From Acidobacteriota bacterium (GTDB lineage Bacteria > Acidobacteriota > Blastocatellia > Pyrinomonadales > Pyrinomonadaceae), in contig JAHBSK010000003.1 of assembly GCA_019639175.1 (NCBI GenBank), positions 372,001-436,000 of the forward strand: a stretch of 64,000 nt of DNA, written 5' to 3'. How positions within the stretch are numbered: the first letter of the stretch is position 1; each line of letters starts with the position of its first letter. Made by a program: the position numbers and the translations under genes. This document shows, one piece after another, positions 33,504 through 42,249 of the stretch. A model generated the notes under the pieces. The model searched no databases and was not told where the DNA came from. It worked only from the letters and a program-made list of their open reading frames with translations.

Positions 33504-34883
33504 TTAGCTGTTTGCACAGGCCGTTGCCGACACTTCAGTTTCGAGGCCCGCGTCCATCCACGCCTTTGTCCCGCCGATGACGTTATAGACCTCGCCGAAA
33601 CCGGCGTTTTCCAAAATGCTTGTGCCAATGCTGGAACGATAACCGCTCTGGCAGATGACGTATGTCGGCTTGTCCGGGTCAACACGGTCTATCTCTCTGG
33701 AAAGCCGGTCGAGCGGCAGATTGAGCGTGTTCACGGCGTGGCCGTTGGCGTGTTCCTGCGCACGGCGAACGTCTATGAACTGAACATCGCCGCTAGCCAA
33801 AGCCTCGTTCGCCGCCTCGACCGAAACGTGTTTGACCACAGCCTTTTCATCGGTAAATTCGCTCATCAGGATAAAACCTTTTACGGTCTCAATGCCGACG
33901 CGCGCCAGCCGCATGAATGCCTCTTCGACCTGCTCCTGCGTGTCCGCCGCTATCGCGACCGGCGTCCCGATGGAAATGAGCGTTCCCGCCCAAGATGCGA
34001 ACTGACCGCCGAGAGCGATGTTGATCGCGTTCGGCACATGGCCCGCTCCGTATGTTTCGCCCGGGCGAACGTCCAGCACGATGCCGTCAAAACCGTTCAC
34101 CTCGTCAGTGGTCAGTGCTTTGGGCTGTGGCAGATCATCAAGCGAGACCGAGCCTTTCAGGTTTTGCGAAGCACTGACCGGAAAATATGCCGGAACCTCA
34201 GGCTGATCTGACGCCACGACCTTGATGAACTCTTCCTTGCTCATCGGCTTTAAGGCGTAGTTGAACTGACGCTGATTGCCAAGCGTGGACCATGTCTCTT
34301 TAGACAGCGATTTTCCGCAGAGCGAACCGGCACCGTGTGCGGGATAGACCTCGGTCTCATCCGGCAGAGGCAATATTTTGTTATGCAGCGAATCAAAGAG
34401 CATTCCGCCCATCTGCTCCGCCGTAAAACCCTTGGAACCGATGAGGTCGGGCCGCCCGACATCGCCGATGAACAGCGTGTCGCCGGTGAACATCTTCAGC
34501 GGTTCGCCCGGTGCTTCGGTATTTTCGGCAAGGATCGTTATGCCCTCGGGCGTATGTCCGGGCGTTTCCAAAAACTTAAGCTTTATCTTGCCAACATTGA
34601 GCGTGTCGCCATCCTTTACCTTAAGGGTCGGAAACTCGGTCTTTGCCCTTTCGCCAAAGATGATCTGCGCTCCCGTTTTCTCTGCAAGCTCTATGTGGCC
34701 GGAAACAAAATCCGCGTGCGAATGTGTTTCGATAACGTATTTGATCTTTTGGCCGTTGGTGTCGGCTTCGTCCAGATATTGCTGAACGTCACGCCGCGGA
34801 TCGATCACCGCCGCTTCGCCCTCGGAACCGATATAATAAGAGGCGTGTGCCAAACACCCCAGATAAAATTGCTTGAATCTCAT
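33504..34883 (-). CDS. MBL-fold persulfide dioxygenase-like protein with two rhodanese domains
   Basis: The 459-residue protein has an N-terminal metallo-beta-lactamase domain (residues 1-250) with THSHADFVSGH, ETPGHTPEG and the TGDTLFIGDVGRPD motif of ETHE1-like persulfide dioxygenases. Two rhodanese domains follow. The first (about 265-350) has no catalytic cysteine; the second has CQSGYRS (about residue 415). It would oxidise glutathione persulfide to sulfite or transfer sulfur. It is encoded between a rhodanese-DUF2892 gene and a thioredoxin gene, under an ArsR regulator. Confidence 0.9.
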   Translation of the reverse strand: MRFKQFYLGCLAHASYYIGSEGEAAVIDPRRDVQQYLDEADTNGQKIKYVIETHSHADFVSGHIELAEKTGAQIIFGERAKTEFPTLKVKDGDTLNVGKIKLKFLETPGHTPEGITILAENTEAPGEPLKMFTGDTLFIGDVGRPDLIGSKGFTAEQMGGMLFDSLHNKILPLPDETEVYPAHGAGSLCGKSLSKETWSTLGNQRQFNYALKPMSKEEFIKVVASDQPEVPAYFPVSASQNLKGSVSLDDLPQPKALTTDEVNGFDGIVLDVRPGETYGAGHVPNAINIALGGQFASWAGTLISIGTPVAIAADTQEQVEEAFMRLARVGIETVKGFILMSEFTDEKAVVKHVSVEAANEALASGDVQFIDVRRAQEHANGHAVNTLNLPLDRLSREIDRVDPDKPTYVICQSGYRSSIGTSILENAGFGEVYNVIGGTKAWMDAGLETEVSATACANS

Positions 34884-34921
34884 GATCTTTTCTCCGTATA
34901 AGGCATTTTAGTAAATGCCCG

Positions 34922-35479
34922 TCAACTGTTTATCCCAGCATTGGCCGTATCGACCGGACACGCCGCGTTGTTCCTGTTCCACGGCATCCGCGCCAGCAGC
35001 ATTCCCATCGCGCAGGTGTTGGTCGCGGCCGCAAAGACAAGCCCCGCGCCGACAAATCCCGACAACGCGATGAAATACCAGTTGACGAAAACCGCCAGCA
35101 GAACTCCGGTAAGAACAAGCAGGCCGGCAGTAAAGCGCACCTGACGTTCAAGATCCCAAACCGCGTTCCGGTCTTTTTCGATCCCGAGTCCGGCAGCTTT
35201 CCACGCCTCGGTGCCGCCCGTCACGTTCACTACATTCTGGAAACCAAGCGAGCGAAGACGCTTTTGCGCTTCGCCGCCGCGTTTTCCGGTTCGGCAGATC
35301 ACATAGACCGTATGGCTGTGATCGATTTCGCCGTGCCGCTTTTCTATCTCGCCCAACGGTATCAGACGCGCCCCCGGAACGCGGCCCGCGGAATACTCCG
35401 GAAACTCCCGCACGTCTATCAGCGTCGCGCCGCCATTGCCTATTTGCTCCTTTAATCCCAAAACCGTGCATTCACTCAT
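34922..35479 (-). CDS. Rhodanese-DUF2892 membrane protein (YgaP-like)
   Basis: The 185-residue protein joins a cytoplasmic rhodanese domain (residues 1-105, active site CRTGKRGG) to a DUF2892 hairpin of two transmembrane helices (TAGLLVLTGVLLAVFVNWYF, GAGLVFAAATNTCAMGMLL). This matches YgaP, a membrane sulfurtransferase linked to sulfide or thiocyanate handling. The second helix ends with the usual CAMGMLLARMPWN. It is the second gene after arsR, 79 bp away on the same strand. Confidence 0.92.
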   Translation of the reverse strand: MSECTVLGLKEQIGNGGATLIDVREFPEYSAGRVPGARLIPLGEIEKRHGEIDHSHTVYVICRTGKRGGEAQKRLRSLGFQNVVNVTGGTEAWKAAGLGIEKDRNAVWDLERQVRFTAGLLVLTGVLLAVFVNWYFIALSGFVGAGLVFAAATNTCAMGMLLARMPWNRNNAACPVDTANAGINS

Positions 35480-35558
35480 TTCGTAAATTGCTCTCCCTTA
35501 TTCAAATGCCAAACACCGTATCTTAGCCGTTTCAACAAGTGTCCTTTCGCAAAAACAT

Positions 35559-35882
35559 TTACGCCGTCGCCATCAGCTTTGCTTGTTGGTCAGCTTTTTT
35601 CTTTAGTGAACCGCAGACCGTTTCGCACATGGTAAAGATGCTCTTGTCCGCGACCGCATAGAACGCGCTGTTCTTTTCCTGTCGCCTGACCAGAATGCCC
35701 GCTTCGTGCATTACCCTTAGATGCTTTGAAATATTCGGCTGGCTTGCACCCGTCGCCTCAACGATCTCGTTTACCGATCTTTCTCCGTCCTCTAAATACT
35801 GCAATATCTGCAGCCGGAGCGGCTCTGCCAACACACGAAACTGATTTGCCACCAGAACTAGAATATCATTGGATAATCTCAT
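35559..35882 (-). CDS. ArsR-family repressor, probably sulfide/persulfide-responsive
   Basis: The 107-residue winged-helix protein starts at the ATG with GGTGG 5 nt upstream. It has the HTH region LEDGERSVNEIVEATGASQP followed by NISKHLRVMHEAG. Cysteines occur only near the end (FTMCETVCGS). BigR/SqrR-type persulfide sensors also use paired cysteines, though at other positions, so persulfide sensing is inferred from the operon. It heads the rhodanese, MBL-rhodanese, thioredoxin cluster. Confidence 0.88.
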   Translation of the reverse strand: MRLSNDILVLVANQFRVLAEPLRLQILQYLEDGERSVNEIVEATGASQPNISKHLRVMHEAGILVRRQEKNSAFYAVADKSIFTMCETVCGSLKKKADQQAKLMATA

Positions 35883-35900
35883 AGCGTCCACCTATAACAA

Positions 35901-35931
35901 CTATATTATTATATAGGCATATAGATGTCAA
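35901..35931 (-). promoter_or_regulatory. Promoter of the ArsR/sulfur operon with overlapping dyad
   Basis: On the minus strand TTGACA (35926-35931) is followed after 17 bp by TAATAT (35903-35908), close to a consensus sigma-70 promoter. A perfect dyad CTATAT-TATT-ATATAG (35901-35916) covers the -10 box, so a bound ArsR protein would block transcription. The arsR ATG begins about 20 nt downstream. Confidence 0.7.
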
Positions 35932-36136
35932 ACCGACTTACCTTTATGGAATAATTACCGTCATCCATTAGTTTCTGCTAAAAGAGATCTCTATTCAGAA
36001 AACTCTTTTTGTGGTAAAACATAGGTGTAACAGTCCTCGGGCCTGTATCAATTGCGGCAAAGCGGCGATCCTAGGTAGTGATCTGTTCGCAACAACTTGT
36101 AAACAGGCTGCCGAATAATAGATAACTATACTTACT

Positions 36137-36150
36137 CCGGTCGAGACCGG
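36137..36150. promoter_or_regulatory. Short dyad directly upstream of the zinc-ribbon gene
   Basis: CCGGTC-GA-GACCGG is a perfect 6-bp inverted repeat ending 7 bp before the ATG at 36158. It may be an operator or occlude the start region. No clear ribosome site is visible. Confidence 0.3.
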
Positions 36151-36157
36151 ATCAGAT

Positions 36158-37354
36158 ATGGGAAGACCACCGGTTCCATCGGGATTTCGCTGTTATCATT
36201 GCCAAAGCATGAAAACCTGCAAAGCAGGTTTTCAGCGCGGAAAGCGTCGTTTCCGATGTCGTGACTGCAATAGATTCTTTCTCGAAGACCCGCCGATCCC
36301 TGCCAGAACAAAAGATGACAGACCACGAAAAAAACACGGTCTTCCTTCGGCATCTCATTTGATCTTAGAGCTGCATGCAATATCCCAGAACGTGTTGGGA
36401 AGAACCCCGACGACAAAAGACATAATCGAACTTTCCAAGAAAGGCAGGTCACATTCATTGGCGACATATTATGCGGTTTTTGGGAGTTTTGTTACAGCGA
36501 TCCGGCGGGCGCGTCTGAAACAGCATTATATGCAGCAGTTCGACGATAGAGGAAAAGAGCGGTTGTTGGCTGAGATCAGGAATTTATCGAAAGTTTTGAA
36601 AAGGCCGCTGCTCGGCAAGGATGTCGCAGCAGCAAGAAAAAAAGGCCTTGTCTCACCGATAAACCATTTCCAGATCGCCTTTGGGACCATCCCAAAGGCC
36701 ATTGCGGCGGCCGGTGTCGCTCCGAAGGTAAGCTACACACGTGAGGAAATGATCAGGATATTGCGCGACCTGGACGCAAAACTCCCTCGTCCGGTTCAGG
36801 GGCCTGATATAAAAAGGCTCCTCCACGAAGGAAAAAGCCCCGCGAAAAACGCTTTTATAAAGGAGTTCGGATCACTTCGAAAAGCGAGGCTTGCCGCCGG
36901 TGTAAAGAACTCGTACAAAAAGGCGAATGTCAGAACAATATATTGGCAGAAATATACTGAAAATGAATTGTTGGAACAGCTAAAGGAACTCGGCAAAAAG
37001 CTGGGACGCAAGCCAACAGATCGTGAGATTAACCAAGCCAGCAGAAAAGGCAAATGCGCCGCTTCGACAACTTTTGCGAATAAGTTCGGCAGCTTAAATC
37101 AGGCATATCTTAAGGCCGGGTTTACTGAGCTTTCTAAAAATCACAATCGCTATACCAACGACCAGTTGGTCAAAGCTCTTGAACGACTCTCAAAAGAGCT
37201 TGGACGATTTCCCGGCTTTCACGATATCAAACGTGCATGTCGGGAAGGACGCTGTCCGAGCAACAACGCTCTTCGCAGACTCGGGACCCTGACATCGTTA
37301 AGAAACAAGTATGAACACTTGTGGTTTTCATCAAAACACAAATCGCCTTCTTAA
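36158..37354 (+). CDS. Zinc-ribbon protein with five homing-endonuclease-associated repeats
   Basis: The 398-residue protein has an N-terminal zinc ribbon (C12-x2-C15 and C34-x2-C37, RFRCRDCNRFF) like that of IS1-type InsA proteins. Five repeats of about 55 residues follow (about 66-120, 133-187, 194-249, 267-322, 333-385). Each has an LGRxPTxxDI-like core, for example LGRKPTDREINQASRKGKC, and an FGS/FGT motif before a final helix ending AG. This is the HNH/homing-endonuclease-associated repeat, normally a DNA-binding accessory of a nuclease. No HNH, GIY-YIG or transposase domain is present. A DNA-binding role is likely. Confidence 0.8.
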   Translation: MGRPPVPSGFRCYHCQSMKTCKAGFQRGKRRFRCRDCNRFFLEDPPIPARTKDDRPRKKHGLPSASHLILELHAISQNVLGRTPTTKDIIELSKKGRSHSLATYYAVFGSFVTAIRRARLKQHYMQQFDDRGKERLLAEIRNLSKVLKRPLLGKDVAAARKKGLVSPINHFQIAFGTIPKAIAAAGVAPKVSYTREEMIRILRDLDAKLPRPVQGPDIKRLLHEGKSPAKNAFIKEFGSLRKARLAAGVKNSYKKANVRTIYWQKYTENELLEQLKELGKKLGRKPTDREINQASRKGKCAASTTFANKFGSLNQAYLKAGFTELSKNHNRYTNDQLVKALERLSKELGRFPGFHDIKRACREGRCPSNNALRRLGTLTSLRNKYEHLWFSSKHKSPS

Positions 37355-37385
37355 AGCAGTTGCCAATGCAGCGATATTCCAAATC

Positions 37386-39122
37386 TCAACCTGCCGGAGC
37401 ATCAGGATTCCCGCTCCACGCAACCCGGCTACGGAGCCGCATCAATGTGCGGTCGAGACCGATGACCTCAAAAACTGAGAGCATTGACGGGCCGACGGCA
37501 ACGCCGGTGAGCAGTGTTCTGGCACCATTCATGATGACACCTAGCTTTGTGTCTTTTTCTTCGGTAAAAGCTTTTACGACGGTTTCGATGTTCGCCTCAT
37601 TATAGACAAGCTTGCCGGAGTGTGTCCGCAAAGCAGCAGGTTCTTCCGCACCGGGATCGAGGTCGTTCAGGTTTGCCGGTTCATTGTCAAACTCCGCCTC
37701 AAAACGCGTCGCCAGTTCTGGCAGCCATGATTCCAGATCGGGAAATTTTGCCAGGTTCTTTGTTATCGCTGCCGGATCGAAATCAAAATCCTCGCTGAAA
37801 TATGCTCGCCCTTGCGTTGAGAAATCCTTCAGCGTAAAAAATCTTGCACGGATCAGATCGACCGTATGCACGTACCAGTCATACGTTCCGACCTTGCGAA
37901 CATCAACGGCACGTGCGACGGGGCGATCCTCACCATCTGGAAAAGCTTCGCTGACCTCGGTAGAGTCTATGACTGACGCAAGCGCACGGCCTTCGGGTTC
38001 GTACTCTTCACGCCAGAGCTTATTGGCTTTCAGCTCCGCTTTTACAAATGGCAGCAGATCATAAAGGGGCATCGTGCGGATATATTCCGCGTTCATCCAG
38101 ATGGCCTTGTCGTCCGTCCATTTGCGGGGATCGTTATCACTGAAATTGAAAATCGCGTTGGAGCGGTGAATGCCTTCGAGTGAAAATTTTTCAACCAGTT
38201 CTTTGAGCGAATAGATCTCCTGCTCTTCGCCGGCCGACCAACCGAGCAATGCCAGAGAATTGCGAAACGCTGCGGCGAGAAATCCCGCGTCGCGATACGT
38301 CGTCATCGAAACGACCTCGCCGTGTTTGCGTTTTGAGAGCTTGCCCTTATTGGGCGCCATTATCAGCGGCAGGTGGGCGAACGTCGGCGGCGTTACGCCG
38401 AGAGCTTCATAAATGAGTATCTGCTTGTGCGTGTTCGTCAGGTGATCCTGGCCGCGGATGACGTGCGTTATCTGCATCTCAATGTCATCGCAAACGACCG
38501 CCAGATTATATAAAGGATGTCCGTCCGAGCGCAGCAGGACGAGGTCTTCGGTCTCTTTATGATCGCGTTCCTGCAGGCCATACACGGCATCTTCAAAGCT
38601 GGTCTTGCCCGATGGTGAAGCCCAGTCGCTATCGCTCCCGGTTCTGACATCAGGCACTTTCAGGCGAATGGCGAACGGTTCGCCCGCAGCAGCACGAGCA
38701 TCGGACTCTTCTTTTGAAAGATCGCGATACGGGTTGTCGCGCATATTCTTGTCGCCGCCCTGGGCGCGGGCGCGTTCTTTTATGGCGTCTTTTACATTTG
38801 CGTCCGATGGAGCCTCGCGTGGCGTGAAATCGCGATATGCCTTGCCTTCGGCCAATAAACGCTGGGCCGTTTCGCGGTGCTTTTCGGCGTTGTCGGATTG
38901 GAAAACGATCTCCTCGTCGTGTTCGAGTTCCAGCCACGCGAGGCCTTCGAGAATGGACCGCGTTGATTCTTCGGTCGAACGCGCAAGGTCGGTATCTTCT
39001 ATGCGAAGCAAAAACTTGCCGCCCGTGTGGCGAGCGTAAAGATAGTTAAAAAGCGCAGTGCGCGCCGAACCGATGTGAAGATACCCTGTCGGGCTTGGTG
39101 CAAATCTTACTCTTACAGACAT
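37386..39122 (-). CDS. gltX: Glutamyl-tRNA synthetase
   Basis: The 578-residue class I synthetase charges tRNA with glutamate. The HIGH motif appears as HIGS at residues 16-19 and the KMSKS motif as KLSKR at 261-265. The Rossmann core is normal (FAPSPTGYLHIG, LRIEDTD, HVIRGQDHLTNT). At 578 residues it is longer than the usual 470-490. The extra length lies mainly in the C-terminal anticodon-binding half. Whether it is discriminating (Glu only) cannot be told. Confidence 0.96.
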   Translation of the reverse strand: MSVRVRFAPSPTGYLHIGSARTALFNYLYARHTGGKFLLRIEDTDLARSTEESTRSILEGLAWLELEHDEEIVFQSDNAEKHRETAQRLLAEGKAYRDFTPREAPSDANVKDAIKERARAQGGDKNMRDNPYRDLSKEESDARAAAGEPFAIRLKVPDVRTGSDSDWASPSGKTSFEDAVYGLQERDHKETEDLVLLRSDGHPLYNLAVVCDDIEMQITHVIRGQDHLTNTHKQILIYEALGVTPPTFAHLPLIMAPNKGKLSKRKHGEVVSMTTYRDAGFLAAAFRNSLALLGWSAGEEQEIYSLKELVEKFSLEGIHRSNAIFNFSDNDPRKWTDDKAIWMNAEYIRTMPLYDLLPFVKAELKANKLWREEYEPEGRALASVIDSTEVSEAFPDGEDRPVARAVDVRKVGTYDWYVHTVDLIRARFFTLKDFSTQGRAYFSEDFDFDPAAITKNLAKFPDLESWLPELATRFEAEFDNEPANLNDLDPGAEEPAALRTHSGKLVYNEANIETVVKAFTEEKDTKLGVIMNGARTLLTGVAVGPSMLSVFEVIGLDRTLMRLRSRVAWSGNPDAPAG

Positions 39123-39200
39123 AAGGAAAGATTTTCACGCAAAGCGATACATAACGCAACGGACGAGCATTGGTTTCGGTTCTTGAGCGAGATCTCCAAG

Positions 39201-39884
39201 TCAGCGCAAAGCTGCACGCAGTTCCGTGATCTGCCGCGATAGAAGATCGATCCTATTCAGGACATCTTCTTTGAAGCGTTCGTCCTTTGTAGCTGTTCGC
39301 CCTTCCACAAAAACAACGCCGTTGGGATTGATGACGCACTTGTCCAATTCGCTTACGTCCTCATAGCCTTCGCGGTTCGCAACGACGTTCAGATCTTCTT
39401 CGGTCATCAGTTCGCGGCGAATGGCATCCTTGTCCGGTTTTCCGTCGGCTATCAGTGTGCGGGAATGTCCCTCGATGACCTTTTCAATTCCGGGATTGCG
39501 AAATTTGAGAATAGCGATCAGACGGTTTACACCAAGCAGAGCGATCACGCCGATAAAACCGCCCGTTATGGTCATGTCATCACCGATCATGGCGTTCTGA
39601 ACGGTGTTCGATATCAGCAAAAGAACGACGAAATCCACAGGATTCAATTGAGCGATCTCTTTTTTGCCGAATACTCGGAAGAGCATTATCAGCAGGCCAT
39701 AAACAACAATAGGGCGAACGATTTTCTCAAGATACGTCACCCTTTCCTGATCGAGTACGAACATATTCGCCCAGCCCCAATCTAATAAACCGGTCAATAG
39801 CAGATCATTTAACATACTCAAAACTCCCCTAAGGATCTGGACAATAACTATAACCTTGAACCAGCCAAACAGCGCAGAAAACAC
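39201..39884 (-). CDS. DUF421/YetF-family membrane protein
   Basis: The 227-residue protein has three transmembrane helices (including VVYGLLIMLFRVFGKKEIAQ and FVVLLLISNTVQNAMIG) and a cytoplasmic YetF domain (SRTLIADGKPDKDAIRREL, KCVINPNGVVFVEG). A later ATG (MLNDLLLTG, 39815) is a likely alternative start and would give the usual length. Members occur in spore-formers and many other phyla; the function is unknown. Confidence 0.87.
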   Translation of the reverse strand: MFSALFGWFKVIVIVQILRGVLSMLNDLLLTGLLDWGWANMFVLDQERVTYLEKIVRPIVVYGLLIMLFRVFGKKEIAQLNPVDFVVLLLISNTVQNAMIGDDMTITGGFIGVIALLGVNRLIAILKFRNPGIEKVIEGHSRTLIADGKPDKDAIRRELMTEEDLNVVANREGYEDVSELDKCVINPNGVVFVEGRTATKDERFKEDVLNRIDLLSRQITELRAALR

Positions 39885-39885
39885 A

Positions 39886-39923
39886 AAAAAGGCTCTCAGT
39901 CTGTCTGAACCGAAAGCCTTTTT
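39886..39923 (-). terminator. Terminator of tRNA-Ser
   Basis: AAAAAGGCT (39886-39894) pairs with AGCCTTTTT (39915-39923), with an inner TCAG/CTGA hairpin. On the minus strand it ends in a T-run, about 35 nt after the tRNA. Confidence 0.75.
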
Positions 39924-39957
39924 GCGATCAAGGTCTCAATTTTTACTTATATTTAAC

Positions 39958-40048
39958 TGGCGGAGACGACAGGATTCGAACCTGTGGTACCCTTTTGGAG
40001 TACAACGATTTAGCAAACCGCCGCTTTCAGCCACTCAGCCACGTCTCC
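39958..40048 (-). tRNA. tRNA-Ser (anticodon GCT)
   Basis: The minus strand gives acceptor GGAGACG/CGTCTCC with discriminator G and encoded CCA (39958-39960). The anticodon loop TTTGCTAAA reads GCT for AGC/AGU codons. A long variable arm and the T-loop GTTCGAATC fit serine. Total length is 91 nt. Confidence 0.95.
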
Positions 40049-40167
40049 GCACGGGGGCGCTGAAATACAAGACCTAATATGCTGCCTTGGGCAAACTTTG
40101 TCAAGGTTTGAGCATCCAACACCGTGCTAAGAAGCCTTTTTATTGCTTGACACGCTCGTTAAATGCT

Positions 40168-40275
40168 ATGAAAATAGCTAAGTTGCCCAAATGTCCGCGT
40201 TGGATGCTTGCGGCGGCAGCGTTTTGTTTCTCTCGCATACCGGTTTTCACTTTCTTTTTTGGGCCGGGAACCTGA
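40168..40275 (+). CDS. Possible small leader-like peptide (35 aa)
   Basis: A short frame, MKIAKLPKCPRWMLAAAAFC and FSRIPVFTFFFGPGT, ends 6 bp before the ATG of the outer-membrane-type protein. It is hydrophobic in the middle and might be a leader or a small membrane peptide. No clear ribosome site was found. Confidence 0.25.
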   Translation: MKIAKLPKCPRWMLAAAAFCFSRIPVFTFFFGPGT

Positions 40276-40281
40276 CCGCAG

Positions 40282-42018
40282 ATGAGACTTTTAGAAAAGA
40301 ACAGATCTCTCCTTTTGCCTCTGATGATCGCCGCCCTGATGGTGTCGTCACTCGTTCTGCCTGTTAAGGCAAAAGCGGCCGGTTCGGCAAAAAAGAACAG
40401 CTTTGGCATAATACGCGGCATTGTTCGCGATCATGGCGGCCAGCCTATATCGGATGCGACCGTGGCGATCTTTCGCGTCGGCACATCAAAACTTCTCCGT
40501 CAGGTACGCTCCGGCGCGGACGGAAAATTCCTTCTTAGAACAATTCCCGGAACATACAGCCTGCTTGCGGTGGCACAGGGTTACAATCCCGTCACGCTGC
40601 CTGAGGTTTCGGTCGGACGCTCAGTAGAACTTGATTACGGCTTTAAGCTGGAACGCGCGGGACAGGGAAAGACCCTGCCGGAAAGACGCCTGGACAGGAA
40701 CAATCCTAAATGGGTTCACAGGTCGTCCACACTTAGCCGTTCGATCTATCAAAATCAGGAAGGCGACACACTTGCGGAAGGCCAGGACGCGGATGCTGAT
40801 GTCGCCGATGAACGCACAGCGGAAAACCGCATGCGGCCCGGCGATTCGGTCGTGGAAACTTATACTGCCGTCGGCGATCAGGGAGCATACACAGGTTTTA
40901 ATTACGCCGCCAACCTGACGGTCAATGACAGAACCGATGTCGTTGTTGCCGCACAGACCGGCATTGGCAAAGGGGCGCCGCAGCGGCTGGACGCACGGCT
41001 GAAATACGGCCTGTCGGACGATCACAACCTCCGCCTTAACACCTCGGTCGCACTGCTTGGTTCGGTGACGACAAACGATGGCGGATCCGACCTCGGCATA
41101 TTCTCGATACAGGCCTCTGACGAATGGCGCGTCCGCGAAGGCGTTATTCTGGTTTACGGCGTTGATTATTCAAAATTTGTCGGTGCGGGCGGTGATTTTT
41201 CGCTGACACCGCGTCTCGGCTTTCAGTACGACATCAACCCGAAAACGCGTTTCCGGGCGGCATACACGGCACCGACCGACCAGCGTACATGGACAAGAGA
41301 GATAGAACTGGAGAACGCACAGGTCATTTTCAGAGAGCCTGTGGCGATGCGTGACATCGCCGTGACCGAAGATGACAAACCGCTGATGGCACGCAGCCAG
41401 CGGCTGGAGTTCGGCCTTGAACGCGTTCTGGACAACCGTTCCTCGATAGAGGCCACGCTCTTTTCGGACACGGTCTATGACCGCGGCGTCGGAATGGCGG
41501 CGGTCAATTTTGTGGCCGGTTCGCCCGTTTTTGATGAATTTACAGGAAACCAGACCGGCGCGGCAAAAGGCATCAGGCTTGTGTATTCGCGTCGCATCTC
41601 CGGCAGAATGTCGGCCGGCGGCGGCTACAGCTTTGGCTCAGGCCAACGCCTGAACATGACGGAAGCCCTCGGCGAACCGGGCGACATTTTCAAAAACGAC
41701 CTTTTCCATACTTTCTTTGGCCAAGTTGAGGCCGACCTCGGACACGGAACCAATGTTAAGACCGTTTTTCGCCTGTCGCCGCAGGCAACCGTTTTCGCCA
41801 TAGACCCGTTTCAGGGCAGGCTGGCGATATATGATCCGAGCCTGAGCATTTTGGTGACGCAGCATTTGCCGACGCTCGGCCTTCCCTTCCGTGCCGAAGC
41901 GGTCGTGGACGCCCGAAACATTTTGGACGTTCAGACAGGCGTGAACAGCGAGGCCGGATCGCTGAAACTTCTCGGACACGGACGTTCGCTTCGGGGCAGC
42001 ATTCTGGTGCGTTTTTAG
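40282..42018 (+). CDS. Outer-membrane beta-barrel-like protein with carboxypeptidase-regulatory domain
   Basis: The 578-residue protein has a signal peptide (LLLPLMIAALMVSSLVLPVKA) and a carboxypeptidase-regulatory-like domain at residues about 42-115 (IRGIVRDHGGQPISDATVAI...GTYSLLAVAQGYNPV). The rest alternates short amphipathic strands with turns, as in a beta-barrel, and ends with Phe (GSILVRF), the usual outer-membrane sorting signal. It may be a transporter-like or structural barrel. No TonB box is certain, and no plug domain of TonB-dependent receptors was seen. Confidence 0.72.
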   Translation: MRLLEKNRSLLLPLMIAALMVSSLVLPVKAKAAGSAKKNSFGIIRGIVRDHGGQPISDATVAIFRVGTSKLLRQVRSGADGKFLLRTIPGTYSLLAVAQGYNPVTLPEVSVGRSVELDYGFKLERAGQGKTLPERRLDRNNPKWVHRSSTLSRSIYQNQEGDTLAEGQDADADVADERTAENRMRPGDSVVETYTAVGDQGAYTGFNYAANLTVNDRTDVVVAAQTGIGKGAPQRLDARLKYGLSDDHNLRLNTSVALLGSVTTNDGGSDLGIFSIQASDEWRVREGVILVYGVDYSKFVGAGGDFSLTPRLGFQYDINPKTRFRAAYTAPTDQRTWTREIELENAQVIFREPVAMRDIAVTEDDKPLMARSQRLEFGLERVLDNRSSIEATLFSDTVYDRGVGMAAVNFVAGSPVFDEFTGNQTGAAKGIRLVYSRRISGRMSAGGGYSFGSGQRLNMTEALGEPGDIFKNDLFHTFFGQVEADLGHGTNVKTVFRLSPQATVFAIDPFQGRLAIYDPSLSILVTQHLPTLGLPFRAEAVVDARNILDVQTGVNSEAGSLKLLGHGRSLRGSILVRF

Positions 42019-42249
42019 GACGGATCGCCGGATATTTATCACCGCAGGGCGTTTCAGACGTGTGATTCATCTTTGCTCCTTTTTCCAAAATCTCGGATAC
42101 CATAGCAAAAAACTGAATTAGAACGGCTGAATTGTCTCCGCATACGGCGGAAAACAGTGCGAAATAGGTGTCTTTATGGCTGTCCGTGACGATAGCCTCA
42201 CGCAGAGGCCGTTGGAACAAGGTTTGCGTTATTTTTTTGATGCGAAGGT

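Noticed and set aside
33483..34211. 242-codon plus-strand frame
   Set aside because: It is antisense to the MBL-rhodanese gene and shows no signal, domain or ribosome site.
36158..36290. IS1-type insertion sequence (from the InsA-like zinc ribbon)
   Set aside because: No transposase catalytic domain, no InsB frame and no terminal inverted repeats are found around the gene.
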